Assembly (NCBI GenBank): GCA_030625775.1
Contig: DAOUQC010000003.1
Span: 1 to 64,000 of the forward strand
Length of the DNA: 64,000 bases
Direction of reading: 5' to 3'
From: Verrucomicrobiota bacterium
Lineage (GTDB): Bacteria > Verrucomicrobiota > Verrucomicrobiia > Verrucomicrobiales > DEV007
Position numbers and translations under genes: made by a program. Positions 9,068 to 18,295 of this stretch are shown one piece after another (the stretch's first letter is position 1; each line of letters opens with the position of its first letter). The notes below the pieces were generated by a model. That model was given only the letters and a program-made list of their open reading frames with translations, was not told where the DNA came from and did not search any database.

Positions 9068-12000
9068 TCACTTTTCCTTACGGTACAGGGATTTGATGTC
9101 TTCGAGGATCAAATAATTGATTGGAACAAGGAAAAGCGTGATGGCGGTGGCAAAAAGGATGCCATAACCGAGGCTGATAGCCATGGGAATGAGGATTTGT
9201 GCTTGAGTGCTTTTCAACTGTAACAAGGGGTAGAGACCGGCAAAAGTGGTGATGGAGGTCAGCAGGATGGGGCGAAAGCGGGCGGCCCCGGCGTTGTGGA
9301 CGGCTTCAAAGAGGGAAACCCCTTCTTCCTTGACCTTGCGATTGATAAAATCGACCAATACCAGGCTGTCGTTGACCACCACTCCGGAGAGCGCAAGCAT
9401 ACCAAAATTACTGAGCATGCTCAGGGTGTGGCCTTCGATCAGGTGGCCGATCACGGCGCCGATGAGGCCGAAAGGGATGACCGACATGACGATGAGGGGT
9501 TGCACATAAGAGCGAAAAGGGATGGCGAGCATGGCATAAATGCCAAAAATAATCAGCAAAGTGCCGGCCAGCATGGCGGTATTGGCTTCGCGCTCATCGC
9601 GGGCTTCGCCTTCGAAGCTGTAGCGCATGCCGGGATAGTCGCGGATGAGAGTTTGCATGAATTGGCTGAGATCTGAACGAATCGAATCGAGGTCAGCGGT
9701 TTTTTTGTCAGCATCGGCGCGGATGTTCAGGGCGCGGTGGCGATCAATGCGCTGGATGCGGGGAAAACTGCGGCCGATATTTGCGGTGGCAACTGTGGTG
9801 AAGGGGACTTCTTCTCCGTCGGAGGTGCGGATGCGCATGTTGTCGAGGCTGGCGAGCGAGCGGCGGGCATGCTCGGGGTAACGCATCATCACTCGCACTT
9901 CATCGCGTCCTCGTTGCAATCGTTGGATCTCTTCTCCGTAAAAGGCCTGTCTGACCTGGCGGGCCAGATCGGCCATGGTGAGGCCGAACTGCTCCGCTTC
10001 GGGTTTGATGCGCAGTTGAATTTCGGCTCTGCTCTGGTCAAGGCTATCGGAAATATCGAAGAGTCCGGTGTAGGTTCCGAGTTGCTTGCCGACCAGGGTG
10101 GCTGCCTCGGTGAGCTGGTCGGGTTCGGGGCCGGTGAGTTGGATGTTGATGGGGTCACGCCCGCGAAACATCTCGGCGCGGAAATAGAGTTCTTTTGCCC
10201 CGATGATTTCGCCGATGCGTTTGCGCCAGTCTTTGACGATGGCGACCGAGCTGATTTGCTTGCTGCGTTCTTCCGGGGGGGTGAGATTGAATACAACTTC
10301 ACCGAGATGGCTTCGCCCTTGTGAGCCTTTTGAGCGGGATGAGGAAAGTCCCTGTCCTCCGATACTGGTGATATTGGCTTCAATCATCGATTTACCGTTT
10401 TCATCGACGTACACTTTTTTCATGTCATCGACAGCTTTTTCGATGCGTAGAATGTGTCCTTCGGTGATGTGGAAGGGAGTGCCTTCCTGCATCGTCAACC
10501 GGCAGGTAACGGTTTCACTTTCGATGCGGGGGAAGGGAACCCGTATGATACGCCCCCCTGCGATGAACCCGATGAAGAGAACGAGCGTGGCGACAAAAAT
10601 TGAGAGGGTGAGGTAACGCCATTGCAAAGCCCAGCGCAGTGCGGGTTGATAGATTTTTTCGATTAATAGCTCCAGCCCGCGGGAAAATAATCGTTGGATG
10701 CGATTGAAGAAAATGTAAAATTTGCTGCATATCCTGAAGATGAAAGAAGGAAGGAACAATTCCCATAGGCTGGAGTTTTTATTTCTCAGGCTGTGCGCCA
10801 GATGGGAAGGGAGAATGAGTTTGGATTCCACCAGAGAGAAAGCGAGGACAGCGATCACGATAATGGCAATCTGGCCCTGCCACTTGCCGTGAAAACCAGT
10901 AGACATCATCATTGGAACGAAAGCAAGCATGGTCGTTAGCACCCCGAATACGACAGGTACAGCGACTTCCTTGGCGCCTTCCACTGCTGCGGTTTGCGAG
11001 TCGATGCCGCGTTGATTCCAGGTGTAAATGTTTTCGCCACAGACAATGGCGTCGTCAACCACCACGCCGAGCACCAGGATGAAAGCGAATAAGCTGACGA
11101 CGTTGATGGTGACACCGAGGTAGGGCATCAGCGCCAGGGCACCAAGGAAGCAGACAGGAATGCCGATAACGACCCAGAATGCGAGGCTGGGTCGCAGAAA
11201 TAAGGTTAGCATAAGGAATACCAGCAGCATACTTTTCCAGCCACTGCTGACGAGGGTGTTTAGGCGTCCCCTGACGATTTTCGAGCGGTCACCCCAGTAG
11301 TCAATGCTGACGCCATCGGGCAGTCGGCTTTTGCTTTCCTCCATGTATTCCTTGATGTCACGGGCAATTTGGATCGCGCTTTGATTTCCCTCGCGAGAGA
11401 CAGCGATGAGCACGCAGCGCTGGCCGTTGTAGCGAGCGATGAAAGGGTTCTCGTTGAAGTCGTTACTGACTGTGGCGATATCGGCCAAAGTGATGCGGAC
11501 ACCGTCTTCACGGGAGCGGATGACGATGTTGTCGAAAGCTTCCCGATTGTAAGCGCGGCCTTTGGTGCGCAGAGCGATTTCTCCCGCAGCTGTTTTCAAA
11601 GTGCCGGCGGAAACATCGATGGAAGAGTTCCGCAGGGCACGGGAGACTTCATCAAAGGTGAGTCCGTAGCGCCGCAGGGTATCTTCGTCAATTTCGATGA
11701 CGATCTCATAAGGCCGGATTCCCTGCAGTTGGGCGTCAGTGACTTCCGGCAGAGCGGCAATTTCATCGCGCACTTGTTCCCCCAGCCTCTTGAGATCGCG
11801 TTCGCTGAGATTGCCGTAGATTACCACGCCGATCACCGAGCGGTAGTAGTCGGCAAGTCGAATTGACGGTCTTTCGGCCAGATCCGGCAGGGTGGATATG
11901 GAATCGATGCGCGATTTTACGTCATTGAGGACGTCACGTCGATCGTGGTCGTCATCGATCTCTATGCTGATCGATGCCGCATTTTCGGTGGCGTAGGAGG

Positions 12001-12250
12001 TCATCCTTTCGATGCCCTCAACTTCGGCTATGGCTTCCTCGATACGGATGACGACTGATTCTTCGACCTCTTCGGGAGTGGCTCCCCGGTAGGGGACGCC
12101 GATGCTGATCACATTATTTTCAAATTCCGGAAAAACTTCCAGTGGGATTTTTTTTGTGACCAGGGTGTAAATACCGGCAATCGCGATGGCGGCCATCAGG
12201 AGATTGGCAGCCACCCCGTTGCGGGCAAACCATGTGATGAGACCGTGCAT
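9068..12250 (-). CDS. RND-family efflux permease
   Basis: A 1060-residue inner-membrane proton antiporter of the AcrB/CusA superfamily. It shows the full 12-TM, two-porter-domain plan: N-terminal TM (GVAANLLMAAIAIAGIYTLV), the TM4 proton-relay Asp pair in LGVVVDDAIVCGENIY, a cytoplasmic linker around residue 500, and the matching C-terminal half with FGMLALSGVVVNDSLVLVDFINR. Sequence flavour (PFPRIESETVTCRLTMQEGTPF) places it with the COG0841 multidrug/lipid-type pumps rather than metal pumps. No membrane-fusion or outer-membrane partner is adjacent, so partners must be elsewhere. It follows the sulfatase gene by 40 bp on the same strand. Confidence 0.93.
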   Translation of the reverse strand: MHGLITWFARNGVAANLLMAAIAIAGIYTLVTKKIPLEVFPEFENNVISIGVPYRGATPEEVEESVVIRIEEAIAEVEGIERMTSYATENAASISIEIDDDHDRRDVLNDVKSRIDSISTLPDLAERPSIRLADYYRSVIGVVIYGNLSERDLKRLGEQVRDEIAALPEVTDAQLQGIRPYEIVIEIDEDTLRRYGLTFDEVSRALRNSSIDVSAGTLKTAAGEIALRTKGRAYNREAFDNIVIRSREDGVRITLADIATVSNDFNENPFIARYNGQRCVLIAVSREGNQSAIQIARDIKEYMEESKSRLPDGVSIDYWGDRSKIVRGRLNTLVSSGWKSMLLVFLMLTLFLRPSLAFWVVIGIPVCFLGALALMPYLGVTINVVSLFAFILVLGVVVDDAIVCGENIYTWNQRGIDSQTAAVEGAKEVAVPVVFGVLTTMLAFVPMMMSTGFHGKWQGQIAIIVIAVLAFSLVESKLILPSHLAHSLRNKNSSLWELFLPSFIFRICSKFYIFFNRIQRLFSRGLELLIEKIYQPALRWALQWRYLTLSIFVATLVLFIGFIAGGRIIRVPFPRIESETVTCRLTMQEGTPFHITEGHILRIEKAVDDMKKVYVDENGKSMIEANITSIGGQGLSSSRSKGSQGRSHLGEVVFNLTPPEERSKQISSVAIVKDWRKRIGEIIGAKELYFRAEMFRGRDPINIQLTGPEPDQLTEAATLVGKQLGTYTGLFDISDSLDQSRAEIQLRIKPEAEQFGLTMADLARQVRQAFYGEEIQRLQRGRDEVRVMMRYPEHARRSLASLDNMRIRTSDGEEVPFTTVATANIGRSFPRIQRIDRHRALNIRADADKKTADLDSIRSDLSQFMQTLIRDYPGMRYSFEGEARDEREANTAMLAGTLLIIFGIYAMLAIPFRSYVQPLIVMSVIPFGLIGAVIGHLIEGHTLSMLSNFGMLALSGVVVNDSLVLVDFINRKVKEEGVSLFEAVHNAGAARFRPILLTSITTFAGLYPLLQLKSTQAQILIPMAISLGYGILFATAITLFLVPINYLILEDIKSLYRKEK

Positions 12251-12290
12251 TTAGAATTTAGGTTTTAGGTGCAAGCTGACTGAATATCTT

Positions 12291-13703
12291 TTATTGGGTA
12301 CCTGTCGGCATCACTTCTTTCACCCATGTCTCATGCAATTTACGTAAACGGTTGACGATTTCCGGGTGTTCAGCAGCGTAATCTTTCACTTCCGGGTGTT
12401 TGTCATTCAAATTGCGTAGAGTGATTTTTCTCTTGCGGTCTTTGCCTCCGACAAAGGCTTCTTTGGGTCTGCCAAAAATCAGTTTCCACTGACCTTGTCT
12501 GACTGCCCATTCTTTGTGCCACTGAAAATACAGCACTTCATGCGGAGAAGGGGCATCGGGTGAATTTAAAACTTTCACCAGACTCTTGCCGTCGAGGTCA
12601 AGGCCCCCGGGTTTTTTCACTGAGCACAAATCCAGTATGGTTGGATACCAGTCCATCACCGATATGGGCTGATCACGCACTTCGCCTTCCGGCACGATGC
12701 CGGGAAAGCTGATGATTGCCGGTACCCTCACACCGCCTTCGAGGAAGGTGCCTTTATGGCCTATCCACTTGCCGGTATTACCTCCCCCGCTGGCACCGAA
12801 GTAGTGCCCCTTGGGGAATCCGCTGACATGATTGTCGGTCTGGATGTATGCCCATTTGTGCATCTGCATGGGGTAGTTGTAACCATTGTCGCTCATGAAA
12901 ATGACGAGAGTATTTTTCCTAAGCTTCAGACTTTCCAGCTTGTCGATCAGTTGACCGATATAAAAATCGGCACTGCTTACCACTGCGGCATAGGGCCGCC
13001 TCACATCGTCCAGGTTTTTGTAACGTTTTTCGAATTGTTCCAGTGCCTGTTCGGGGTAGTGAGGCAGGGTAAACGCGGCGTAGAGAAAGAAGGGTTGATC
13101 CTGGTTCTGTTCGATAAACTTCAGGCAGCGCTCGGTCATCAATTCGGGGAAATAGTTACCCTCTGCCCAAACTTCTTTTGTTCCCTCGTGCAGACTGTGG
13201 AAACCGTCACCTTGCAGAAAAAAATGGTTGTAGCTGTCTATGAAACCAGAGCGAACCCCGAAAAATTCGTCAAAGCCCTGTTTGGTCGGTCCAAAATCGC
13301 GGTGGGCGCCTAGATGCCATTTGCCGTAGAGGGCGGTGCGGTAGCCGGCTGTTTTCAGCGTTTCTGCCAGGGTGATTTCAGCCAGCGCCATGTTGATTCC
13401 GTCCTCCCCATTAATGTCGCCCTGGGTCCAGTTATTCACCCCGCTTCGTTGCGGATGACGCCCCGTCAGCAGAGCTGCACGCGAGGGGCAGCAGACGGTG
13501 TGCGCATAAGCCTGGGTGAAACGTATGCCGGTTTTGGCAAGGCGGTCGATGTTAGGTGTGTAGAGGTCTTTTGATCCGTAACAGTTTGCATCGAGGGTGC
13601 CCTGATCATCAGTGAAGATGATGAGGACGTTGGGTTTGCGATCTGCGGCAACAGTGAATTGCAAGGCTGCGAGGTAGAGGGCAAAGGAGAGCAGGGTTTT
13701 CAT
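12291..13703 (-). CDS. Secreted sulfatase (arylsulfatase family)
   Basis: A 470-residue exported sulfatase. Signal peptide MKTLLSFALYLAALQFTVAA is followed by the family start PNVLIIFTDDQGTLDANCYGS. Cys71 in C-C-P-S-R (71-75), followed by AALLTGRHPQR, is the residue converted to formylglycine by an anaerobic- or FGE-type maturase. GKWHLG supplies further active-site residues. Substrate specificity cannot be read; marine Verrucomicrobia use such enzymes on sulfated algal polysaccharides. The ATG at 13703 was chosen so that the protein begins with its signal peptide. A terminator separates it from the upstream RRM gene. Confidence 0.93.
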   Translation of the reverse strand: MKTLLSFALYLAALQFTVAADRKPNVLIIFTDDQGTLDANCYGSKDLYTPNIDRLAKTGIRFTQAYAHTVCCPSRAALLTGRHPQRSGVNNWTQGDINGEDGINMALAEITLAETLKTAGYRTALYGKWHLGAHRDFGPTKQGFDEFFGVRSGFIDSYNHFFLQGDGFHSLHEGTKEVWAEGNYFPELMTERCLKFIEQNQDQPFFLYAAFTLPHYPEQALEQFEKRYKNLDDVRRPYAAVVSSADFYIGQLIDKLESLKLRKNTLVIFMSDNGYNYPMQMHKWAYIQTDNHVSGFPKGHYFGASGGGNTGKWIGHKGTFLEGGVRVPAIISFPGIVPEGEVRDQPISVMDWYPTILDLCSVKKPGGLDLDGKSLVKVLNSPDAPSPHEVLYFQWHKEWAVRQGQWKLIFGRPKEAFVGGKDRKRKITLRNLNDKHPEVKDYAAEHPEIVNRLRKLHETWVKEVMPTGTQ

Positions 13704-13773
13704 GGCGTTGTATTTCCAATATATTTCATCTGACGCGCCTTGCACCCCCTTTTACTGCGATGTTTGTACATTG

Positions 13774-13804
13774 AAAAGGACAAACCGTTGCCGGTTTGCC
13801 CTTT
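13774..13804 (-). terminator. Intrinsic terminator after RRM protein gene
   Basis: On the minus strand a stem GGGCAAACCG / CGGTTTGTCC (one mismatch) with a GCAA loop is followed by TTTTC. It sits 28 bp past the RRM gene stop. Confidence 0.65.
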
Positions 13805-13831
13805 GTTGATTTTATTGCTTTGGCTAAAACT

Positions 13832-14131
13832 TTACCAGTTTCCGCCGCCACCACCGCCACCGCCGCCACCGCCGCCACGAGGACGTTCTTCTCTCGGGCG
13901 AGCTTCATTGACTTTGATGTTGCGGCCCAGGGAGTCGTTACCGTCCAGAGCTTCAATGGCTTTTTCGCCATCACCTTGATTGGTCATTTCCACAAAGCCG
14001 AAGCCTTTGGATCTTCCAGTTTCTCTGTCTTGAATGATGTTTACTTTAATGACTGGACCATATTCAGCAAAAAGCTGTTCAAGGTCTCCTTCGTTCATGT
14101 CATAAGACAGATTTCCTACGTAGATATTCAT
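13832..14131 (-). CDS. Glycine-rich RRM RNA-binding protein
   Basis: A 99-residue protein with one RRM: RNP2 MNIYVGNLSY at the N-terminus and RNP1 SKGFGFVEM near residues 46-54. The tail is RPRGGGGGGGGGGGGNW, encoded by a GC-rich GGC/GGT tandem run. Bacterial RRM proteins of this type (cyanobacterial Rbp-like) bind single-stranded RNA and are often cold-induced. Its ~240-bp upstream gap and downstream terminator indicate a monocistronic unit. The Gly run is a microsatellite that could vary in length. Confidence 0.92.
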   Translation of the reverse strand: MNIYVGNLSYDMNEGDLEQLFAEYGPVIKVNIIQDRETGRSKGFGFVEMTNQGDGEKAIEALDGNDSLGRNIKVNEARPREERPRGGGGGGGGGGGGNW

Positions 14132-14373
14132 ATACTTTCCTAATCTTCGTGCGCTGTTAAGCTAACACTATCAAATAACCAGACGCACAAAATATTTGCT
14201 AGTGTTTCAGCGCTTAATGGAGAATCCAAATGCGCTGAATTGAGGTTCTATCGGCATTTAGACCAATGGTCAACCTTTTATATGGTCTTTATTCTCTGAA
14301 AGAAGCGAGGGATCGTGTGCAATTGTGGGGTGAAAATAAAAATATTCACTGAAATGCAGCCTGTTTGACTGTC

Positions 14374-15666
14374 TCAGAGGGTCATCTTGAGAGACTTTTT
14401 TAATTGTTCCATGGCTTCCTGTTGGTGTTGCCGCACGAATCCGTTTGCTTTGGCTGCTTTTGCTCTGGCGGCGTCAGGGTTTTTAGCTATGGCGAGTACT
14501 GCAGGGATGATGTTTTTGACTTGAGACTCGTCGTCCATGTCAAAAAGCCAGTCAGCCAGGCCGATATCCTTCCACATGATGCCTTTGCTTGTCTGCTCGG
14601 CCCAGCGGCAGACAATGGCGGGAATATTGTGACCAATGCACATGATGGGCGAGTGCATTTCATTGCCGAATAGGCCGGCACTGCGGGTGTAAACACTGAT
14701 CGCCTCGCCGGTAAGCCAGTAATTGGGACGCCACACGACTTTCTTTTTCACGTCTTCAGGCAGCTGGTCGTAAAGCATTTCCTTGCCGATTTTCATCTGG
14801 GTTTGATCTTCGGGGCAGATGAGGATTTTCATATCCGTCTGGCGGATCACCTCGATGATCGCTTTGCGCAGCTGGACGTGGTCATGCTCCTTCATGGATT
14901 CATTGCGGGCATGTTTGATCAGGTCAATTTTACGCCTTTTGGCTGGAATAGTCCAATACGGGGTGTAGCGCAACCGAGGGATACAACAGAGGAATTTACC
15001 ATCCTCCAAATCCTTATTTTTCAAAAAAGCTTCGGCCTTGGCATCATCACGGATATCGCAGGCAAAGGCTCCGTCGGGGCCGAAAGCCATCACCGGACAG
15101 GTGCAGCCTTTTGATTTGGCAAAATTCAGAGACACGGAATCGCGGAAGTAGACAAATTGGGCCTTGCTGAGCACTTGAATGGTTTTCGCCAGCAGCTCTT
15201 CCGGCGTAGCGCTGGTCTTACTGGATCCTTTTTGAGCTACGGTGATGCCGTAAACTCCGTAGGGTTTGCCGGTGGCTTCACTCCATTTGATCACATCGCG
15301 TTCAGCTACCAGTGATGGGCCGGAGCTGTGAAGAAGGAAATCACATTTATCGAAGGCAGTTTTGAGTGATGCTGGATCTTTGGCGATTTTCAGTTTGGGG
15401 AAACGAGCACGCAAAATTTCTTCGACACCGTTGTTCACATGGCTCGGCCATAAGGTGACTTTAACTTCGGGCAAGTGCTCTTCCAGCATGTGCAATACAC
15501 CGGGCGTGTGGGCGATGTCACCGATGTTCACCGTCTGCCAGGAGGAGCGCAGAAGGATGTGTTTGGGGCGGTTGGGTGCGGCCCGGAGTCCGGAGGTTGC
15601 CAAGGCGGTCAGGCCGATCTGGGAGAGCGCTGTGCGGCGGGTGATGGGGCTAGGTCTTTGGGGCAT
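14374..15666 (-). CDS. Polysaccharide pyruvyl transferase family protein
   Basis: A 430-residue protein with the signature of the polysaccharide pyruvyl transferase superfamily: [37 protein letters not shown] at the start, a [13 protein letters not shown] region, and late [24 protein letters not shown] where the donor-binding Glu/His lie. It carries a Tat-like N-terminus ([20 protein letters not shown]), so it is probably exported, which is unusual for a cytosolic pyruvyl transferase. The ATG at 15666 replaces the TTG of the ORF track. It is the last gene of a three-gene operon with the symporter and C-N hydrolase (gaps 12 and 58 bp). The true reaction is uncertain. Confidence 0.75.
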   Translation of the reverse strand: MPQRPSPITRRTALSQIGLTALATSGLRAAPNRPKHILLRSSWQTVNIGDIAHTPGVLHMLEEHLPEVKVTLWPSHVNNGVEEILRARFPKLKIAKDPASLKTAFDKCDFLLHSSGPSLVAERDVIKWSEATGKPYGVYGITVAQKGSSKTSATPEELLAKTIQVLSKAQFVYFRDSVSLNFAKSKGCTCPVMAFGPDGAFACDIRDDAKAEAFLKNKDLEDGKFLCCIPRLRYTPYWTIPAKRRKIDLIKHARNESMKEHDHVQLRKAIIEVIRQTDMKILICPEDQTQMKIGKEMLYDQLPEDVKKKVVWRPNYWLTGEAISVYTRSAGLFGNEMHSPIMCIGHNIPAIVCRWAEQTSKGIMWKDIGLADWLFDMDDESQVKNIIPAVLAIAKNPDAARAKAAKANGFVRQHQQEAMEQLKKSLKMTL

Positions 15667-15724
15667 AGGCAGTGAAAATATGGGTACAAGCAGATTCTTC
15701 AAGGTGAATTACAGCATTCAGGAT

Positions 15725-17311
15725 TTATTGGGATCGAGGGGTAGTCACTTTTTCAGCCCACTCTGGTCTCACATCGGGATCGATTTGAAAAATCGAGGTG
15801 CCGAGGGTGTAAAAAAATAAAGTGATCACGACAATGCCGATGAGGTTGAGCACGATGCCGGCTTTGACCATGTCGATGATACGAATACGTCCGGAGCCGA
15901 AAACGATGGCGTTGGGAGGTGTGGCGACGGGCATCATGAAAGCACAGGAGGCGGACAGGGTGGCGGGGATCATGAGCAGCAGGGGATTGGTTTCAATGGC
16001 GACCCCGATGGCGGCAAGTATGGGCAGCAGGGTTTGAGTGGTGGCAACATTGGAGGTGAGTTCAGTGAGAAAGGTGAGGGTGCCACAAATCATGGCGATC
16101 AGCCCGATCGGGGGAATGGAGCCAGCAAAGCCTTGCACTTTCTGACCAATAAACGTGGAAAGACCGGCGGCCTGGAACCCTGCGGCAAGAGCAAAACCGC
16201 CACCCAATAGCAGCACAATGCCCCATGGCAGTTTGGAGAAAACAGAAGCGTCGAGAATTCGCGGGCAGGCATTCGCCTTGTTGCTTCGTGAGGGAATGAG
16301 GAACAGACTGAGAGCCATGACTAGAACGACCGTGCTGTCATCAATGAAGGGCGCGATGGAAGGAACGGTGTTGGACCATCCTTTGATCTGAAAACTGTCC
16401 CCCAGGGAAATGTCCTTGCGGAAAACCCATAATACGGCGGTGAGTGTGAAGGCGATCATCACAGCGCTTTCAGCAAAACTGATTCGCCCGAGTGAGCGGA
16501 TTTGGTCACGAATGATATCAGGCGAAAGGCTGAGTTCGGATGGAGAGGGAAAAAGAAAGCGGGTGAGGGTGATCCAGGAAAATAACAGCATCACCATACT
16601 GAGAGGTAGCCCCATGAACATCCATTGGCCGAAGGAGATGGGCTCGGCATTGGGGAACTCGCTGGCAAATACGCTGACAAAAGCCAGATTGGTCGGTGTG
16701 CCGACGAGCGTGGCCATGCCTCCGATGCTGGCGCTGTAGGCGATGCCGAGCAGCAGGGCGACAGAAAGGTTGCGGCAACGATCCTTGCCAAAGGTGGCTT
16801 CGGTTTGCGATATGATGGCGAGGCCGATGGCTAACATCATGATGGAGGTCGCGGTGTTGGAGATCCACATGGAGAGGAATGCCGTCGCCAGCATGAAGCT
16901 GAGTACGAGTCGATTGGGGCCGCCACCGATGGCGCGGATAATTCCCAGCGCGATGCGTTTGTGGAGATTCCATTTTTCCATCGCCAGGGCGATCATGAAT
17001 CCGCCAATGAAAAGGAAGATGGTGCTGCTGATATAAGAGGTGGCGGCAGTTTTGCTCGACATGATGCCGAGAATAGGAAAGGCAGCGAGGGGAACGAGCG
17101 CGGTGGCGGCCAGGGGGATAGCTTCGGTCATCCACCAGATTGCCATTAAAATGCCGACGGCGGCCATACGGGAGACCTCGGGATTATCCGGATCGAAATT
17201 GGTGAACAGAAGAATTGCAAAAAAAGCAGTGATACCCAGCCAGAATCCCAGACGCGACATCGGGTTGCAGCGTGTGCTTGAAGTTTCTTCTGATGACGGC
17301 GGGTTTTCCAT
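15725..17311 (-). CDS. DASS/SLC13-family sodium:anion symporter
   Basis: A 528-residue inner-membrane transporter of the divalent anion:Na+ symporter family. Two inverted halves each end in an SNT-type motif: WISNTATSIMMLAIG in the first and ELTSNVATTQTLLPIL in the second. Late MMPVATPPNAIVFGSGRI is the family signature region. Typical substrates are C4-dicarboxylates, sulfate or tricarboxylates; which one cannot be told. It is 12 bp after the C-N hydrolase, so the two are co-transcribed, and transport of an anionic amide or acid product is a reasonable guess. Confidence 0.9.
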   Translation of the reverse strand: MENPPSSEETSSTRCNPMSRLGFWLGITAFFAILLFTNFDPDNPEVSRMAAVGILMAIWWMTEAIPLAATALVPLAAFPILGIMSSKTAATSYISSTIFLFIGGFMIALAMEKWNLHKRIALGIIRAIGGGPNRLVLSFMLATAFLSMWISNTATSIMMLAIGLAIISQTEATFGKDRCRNLSVALLLGIAYSASIGGMATLVGTPTNLAFVSVFASEFPNAEPISFGQWMFMGLPLSMVMLLFSWITLTRFLFPSPSELSLSPDIIRDQIRSLGRISFAESAVMIAFTLTAVLWVFRKDISLGDSFQIKGWSNTVPSIAPFIDDSTVVLVMALSLFLIPSRSNKANACPRILDASVFSKLPWGIVLLLGGGFALAAGFQAAGLSTFIGQKVQGFAGSIPPIGLIAMICGTLTFLTELTSNVATTQTLLPILAAIGVAIETNPLLLMIPATLSASCAFMMPVATPPNAIVFGSGRIRIIDMVKAGIVLNLIGIVVITLFFYTLGTSIFQIDPDVRPEWAEKVTTPRSQ

Positions 17312-17323
17312 GAGTAGCTGTTA

Positions 17324-18208
17324 TTACAATAAGCTGCTGAGAAGTTTTGCACTTTCCTTTTTTGCCTGTTTCCTGGCATCACTGACGATTTTTTTCCAGT
17401 GTTGCGAAAGGAAACGGGGATGCTGCAGGCTATCGAGTGCATATTTTCGGCTGGCTTGATCCAGATTTAGAGTTTCGACAATGATCTCTTCATTATTGTT
17501 GCCTGCCAGTGCCAGTGTTTTTCCACTGGCATCGACTATTTTGGAATCACCGGCGGACCACAGTTTGTCACCTTGGGGGCCAACGGAATTGGCGAAGAGG
17601 TAGTGCACTGCATTTTCGAATGCTCGAACGGCCATGCCGTCTTTTCCCTTGTGTTTGCTCCTGCTGACAGATAGCGAATCGAGCCCGGCGTTGGGATGGA
17701 AAATAATCCGGGCTCCGGCCATGACCGGAATGCGGACGAGTTCAGGATAGCGACGTTCGTGACAAATAATGGCAGTCACCGGGATGCCGTCGAGATGAAA
17801 ATAAGCGACCGCATTGCCCGGAGTGAAGTGTGCGGCGTCAGCGGGAGTGAGCTGGCATTTGGCGTAGGCGTGGGTGGGGGATCCGCTGCGGTCAAAGGCA
17901 ATCAGGGCATTGTAGAGTTTGCGTTTGGAGAATAGCGGACTGCCGATGAGCAGGTTGATCCGGTGTTTGGCAGCGAGTTCACCGACGGTTTGCAGGGCTT
18001 CGCGTATTTGTGTGGGTTTTAGCGAAGCAAAATCAGTGTTGTAGCCGCTAGTGGCGCATTCAGGGAAAAGCACCACATCAGCGCGCCGTTTTTTTGCCTG
18101 GCCAATAACCTGTGAAATTTTTTCGATATTTCCTTCAAGGTCGGAGGCAAAGCTCATCTGCACTGCAGCGACGCGGAGTTTGGAAACAGGCAGACTGGAG
18201 GGTTTCAT
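17324..18208 (-). CDS. Carbon-nitrogen hydrolase (nitrilase superfamily)
   Basis: A 294-residue enzyme with the Glu-Lys-Cys triad of the nitrilase superfamily visible as VVLFPECATSGYN, YAKCQLTPADAAHFTPGN and AIICHERRYPELVR. Members hydrolyse amides, carbamoylated amines or nitriles in the cytosol. The Lys-motif context (KCQLTPADA) and HERRYPE do not point to one sub-branch. It is the first gene of the operon with the DASS symporter, and it diverges from the DUF6807 gene across an 87-bp gap. Confidence 0.88.
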   Translation of the reverse strand: MKPSSLPVSKLRVAAVQMSFASDLEGNIEKISQVIGQAKKRRADVVLFPECATSGYNTDFASLKPTQIREALQTVGELAAKHRINLLIGSPLFSKRKLYNALIAFDRSGSPTHAYAKCQLTPADAAHFTPGNAVAYFHLDGIPVTAIICHERRYPELVRIPVMAGARIIFHPNAGLDSLSVSRSKHKGKDGMAVRAFENAVHYLFANSVGPQGDKLWSAGDSKIVDASGKTLALAGNNNEEIIVETLNLDQASRKYALDSLQHPRFLSQHWKKIVSDARKQAKKESAKLLSSLL

Positions 18209-18272
18209 TGGAAAGAGGGAAACTTATCAGGGCAGACGGGGATTAACAGAAATAATCAGTTCTGGCAAAATG

Positions 18273-18295
18273 AAAAGTAGCGGCTACTTTTTTTT
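18273..18295 (+). promoter_or_regulatory. Hairpin directly abutting the DUF6807 start codon
   Basis: AAAAGTAG-CGG-CTACTTTT followed by TTTT and then immediately ATG. It has the shape of an intrinsic terminator, yet it sits in the 5' leader with no upstream gene on this strand, and it occupies the Shine-Dalgarno position. It could be an attenuator or a translation-blocking hairpin. Confidence 0.4.
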
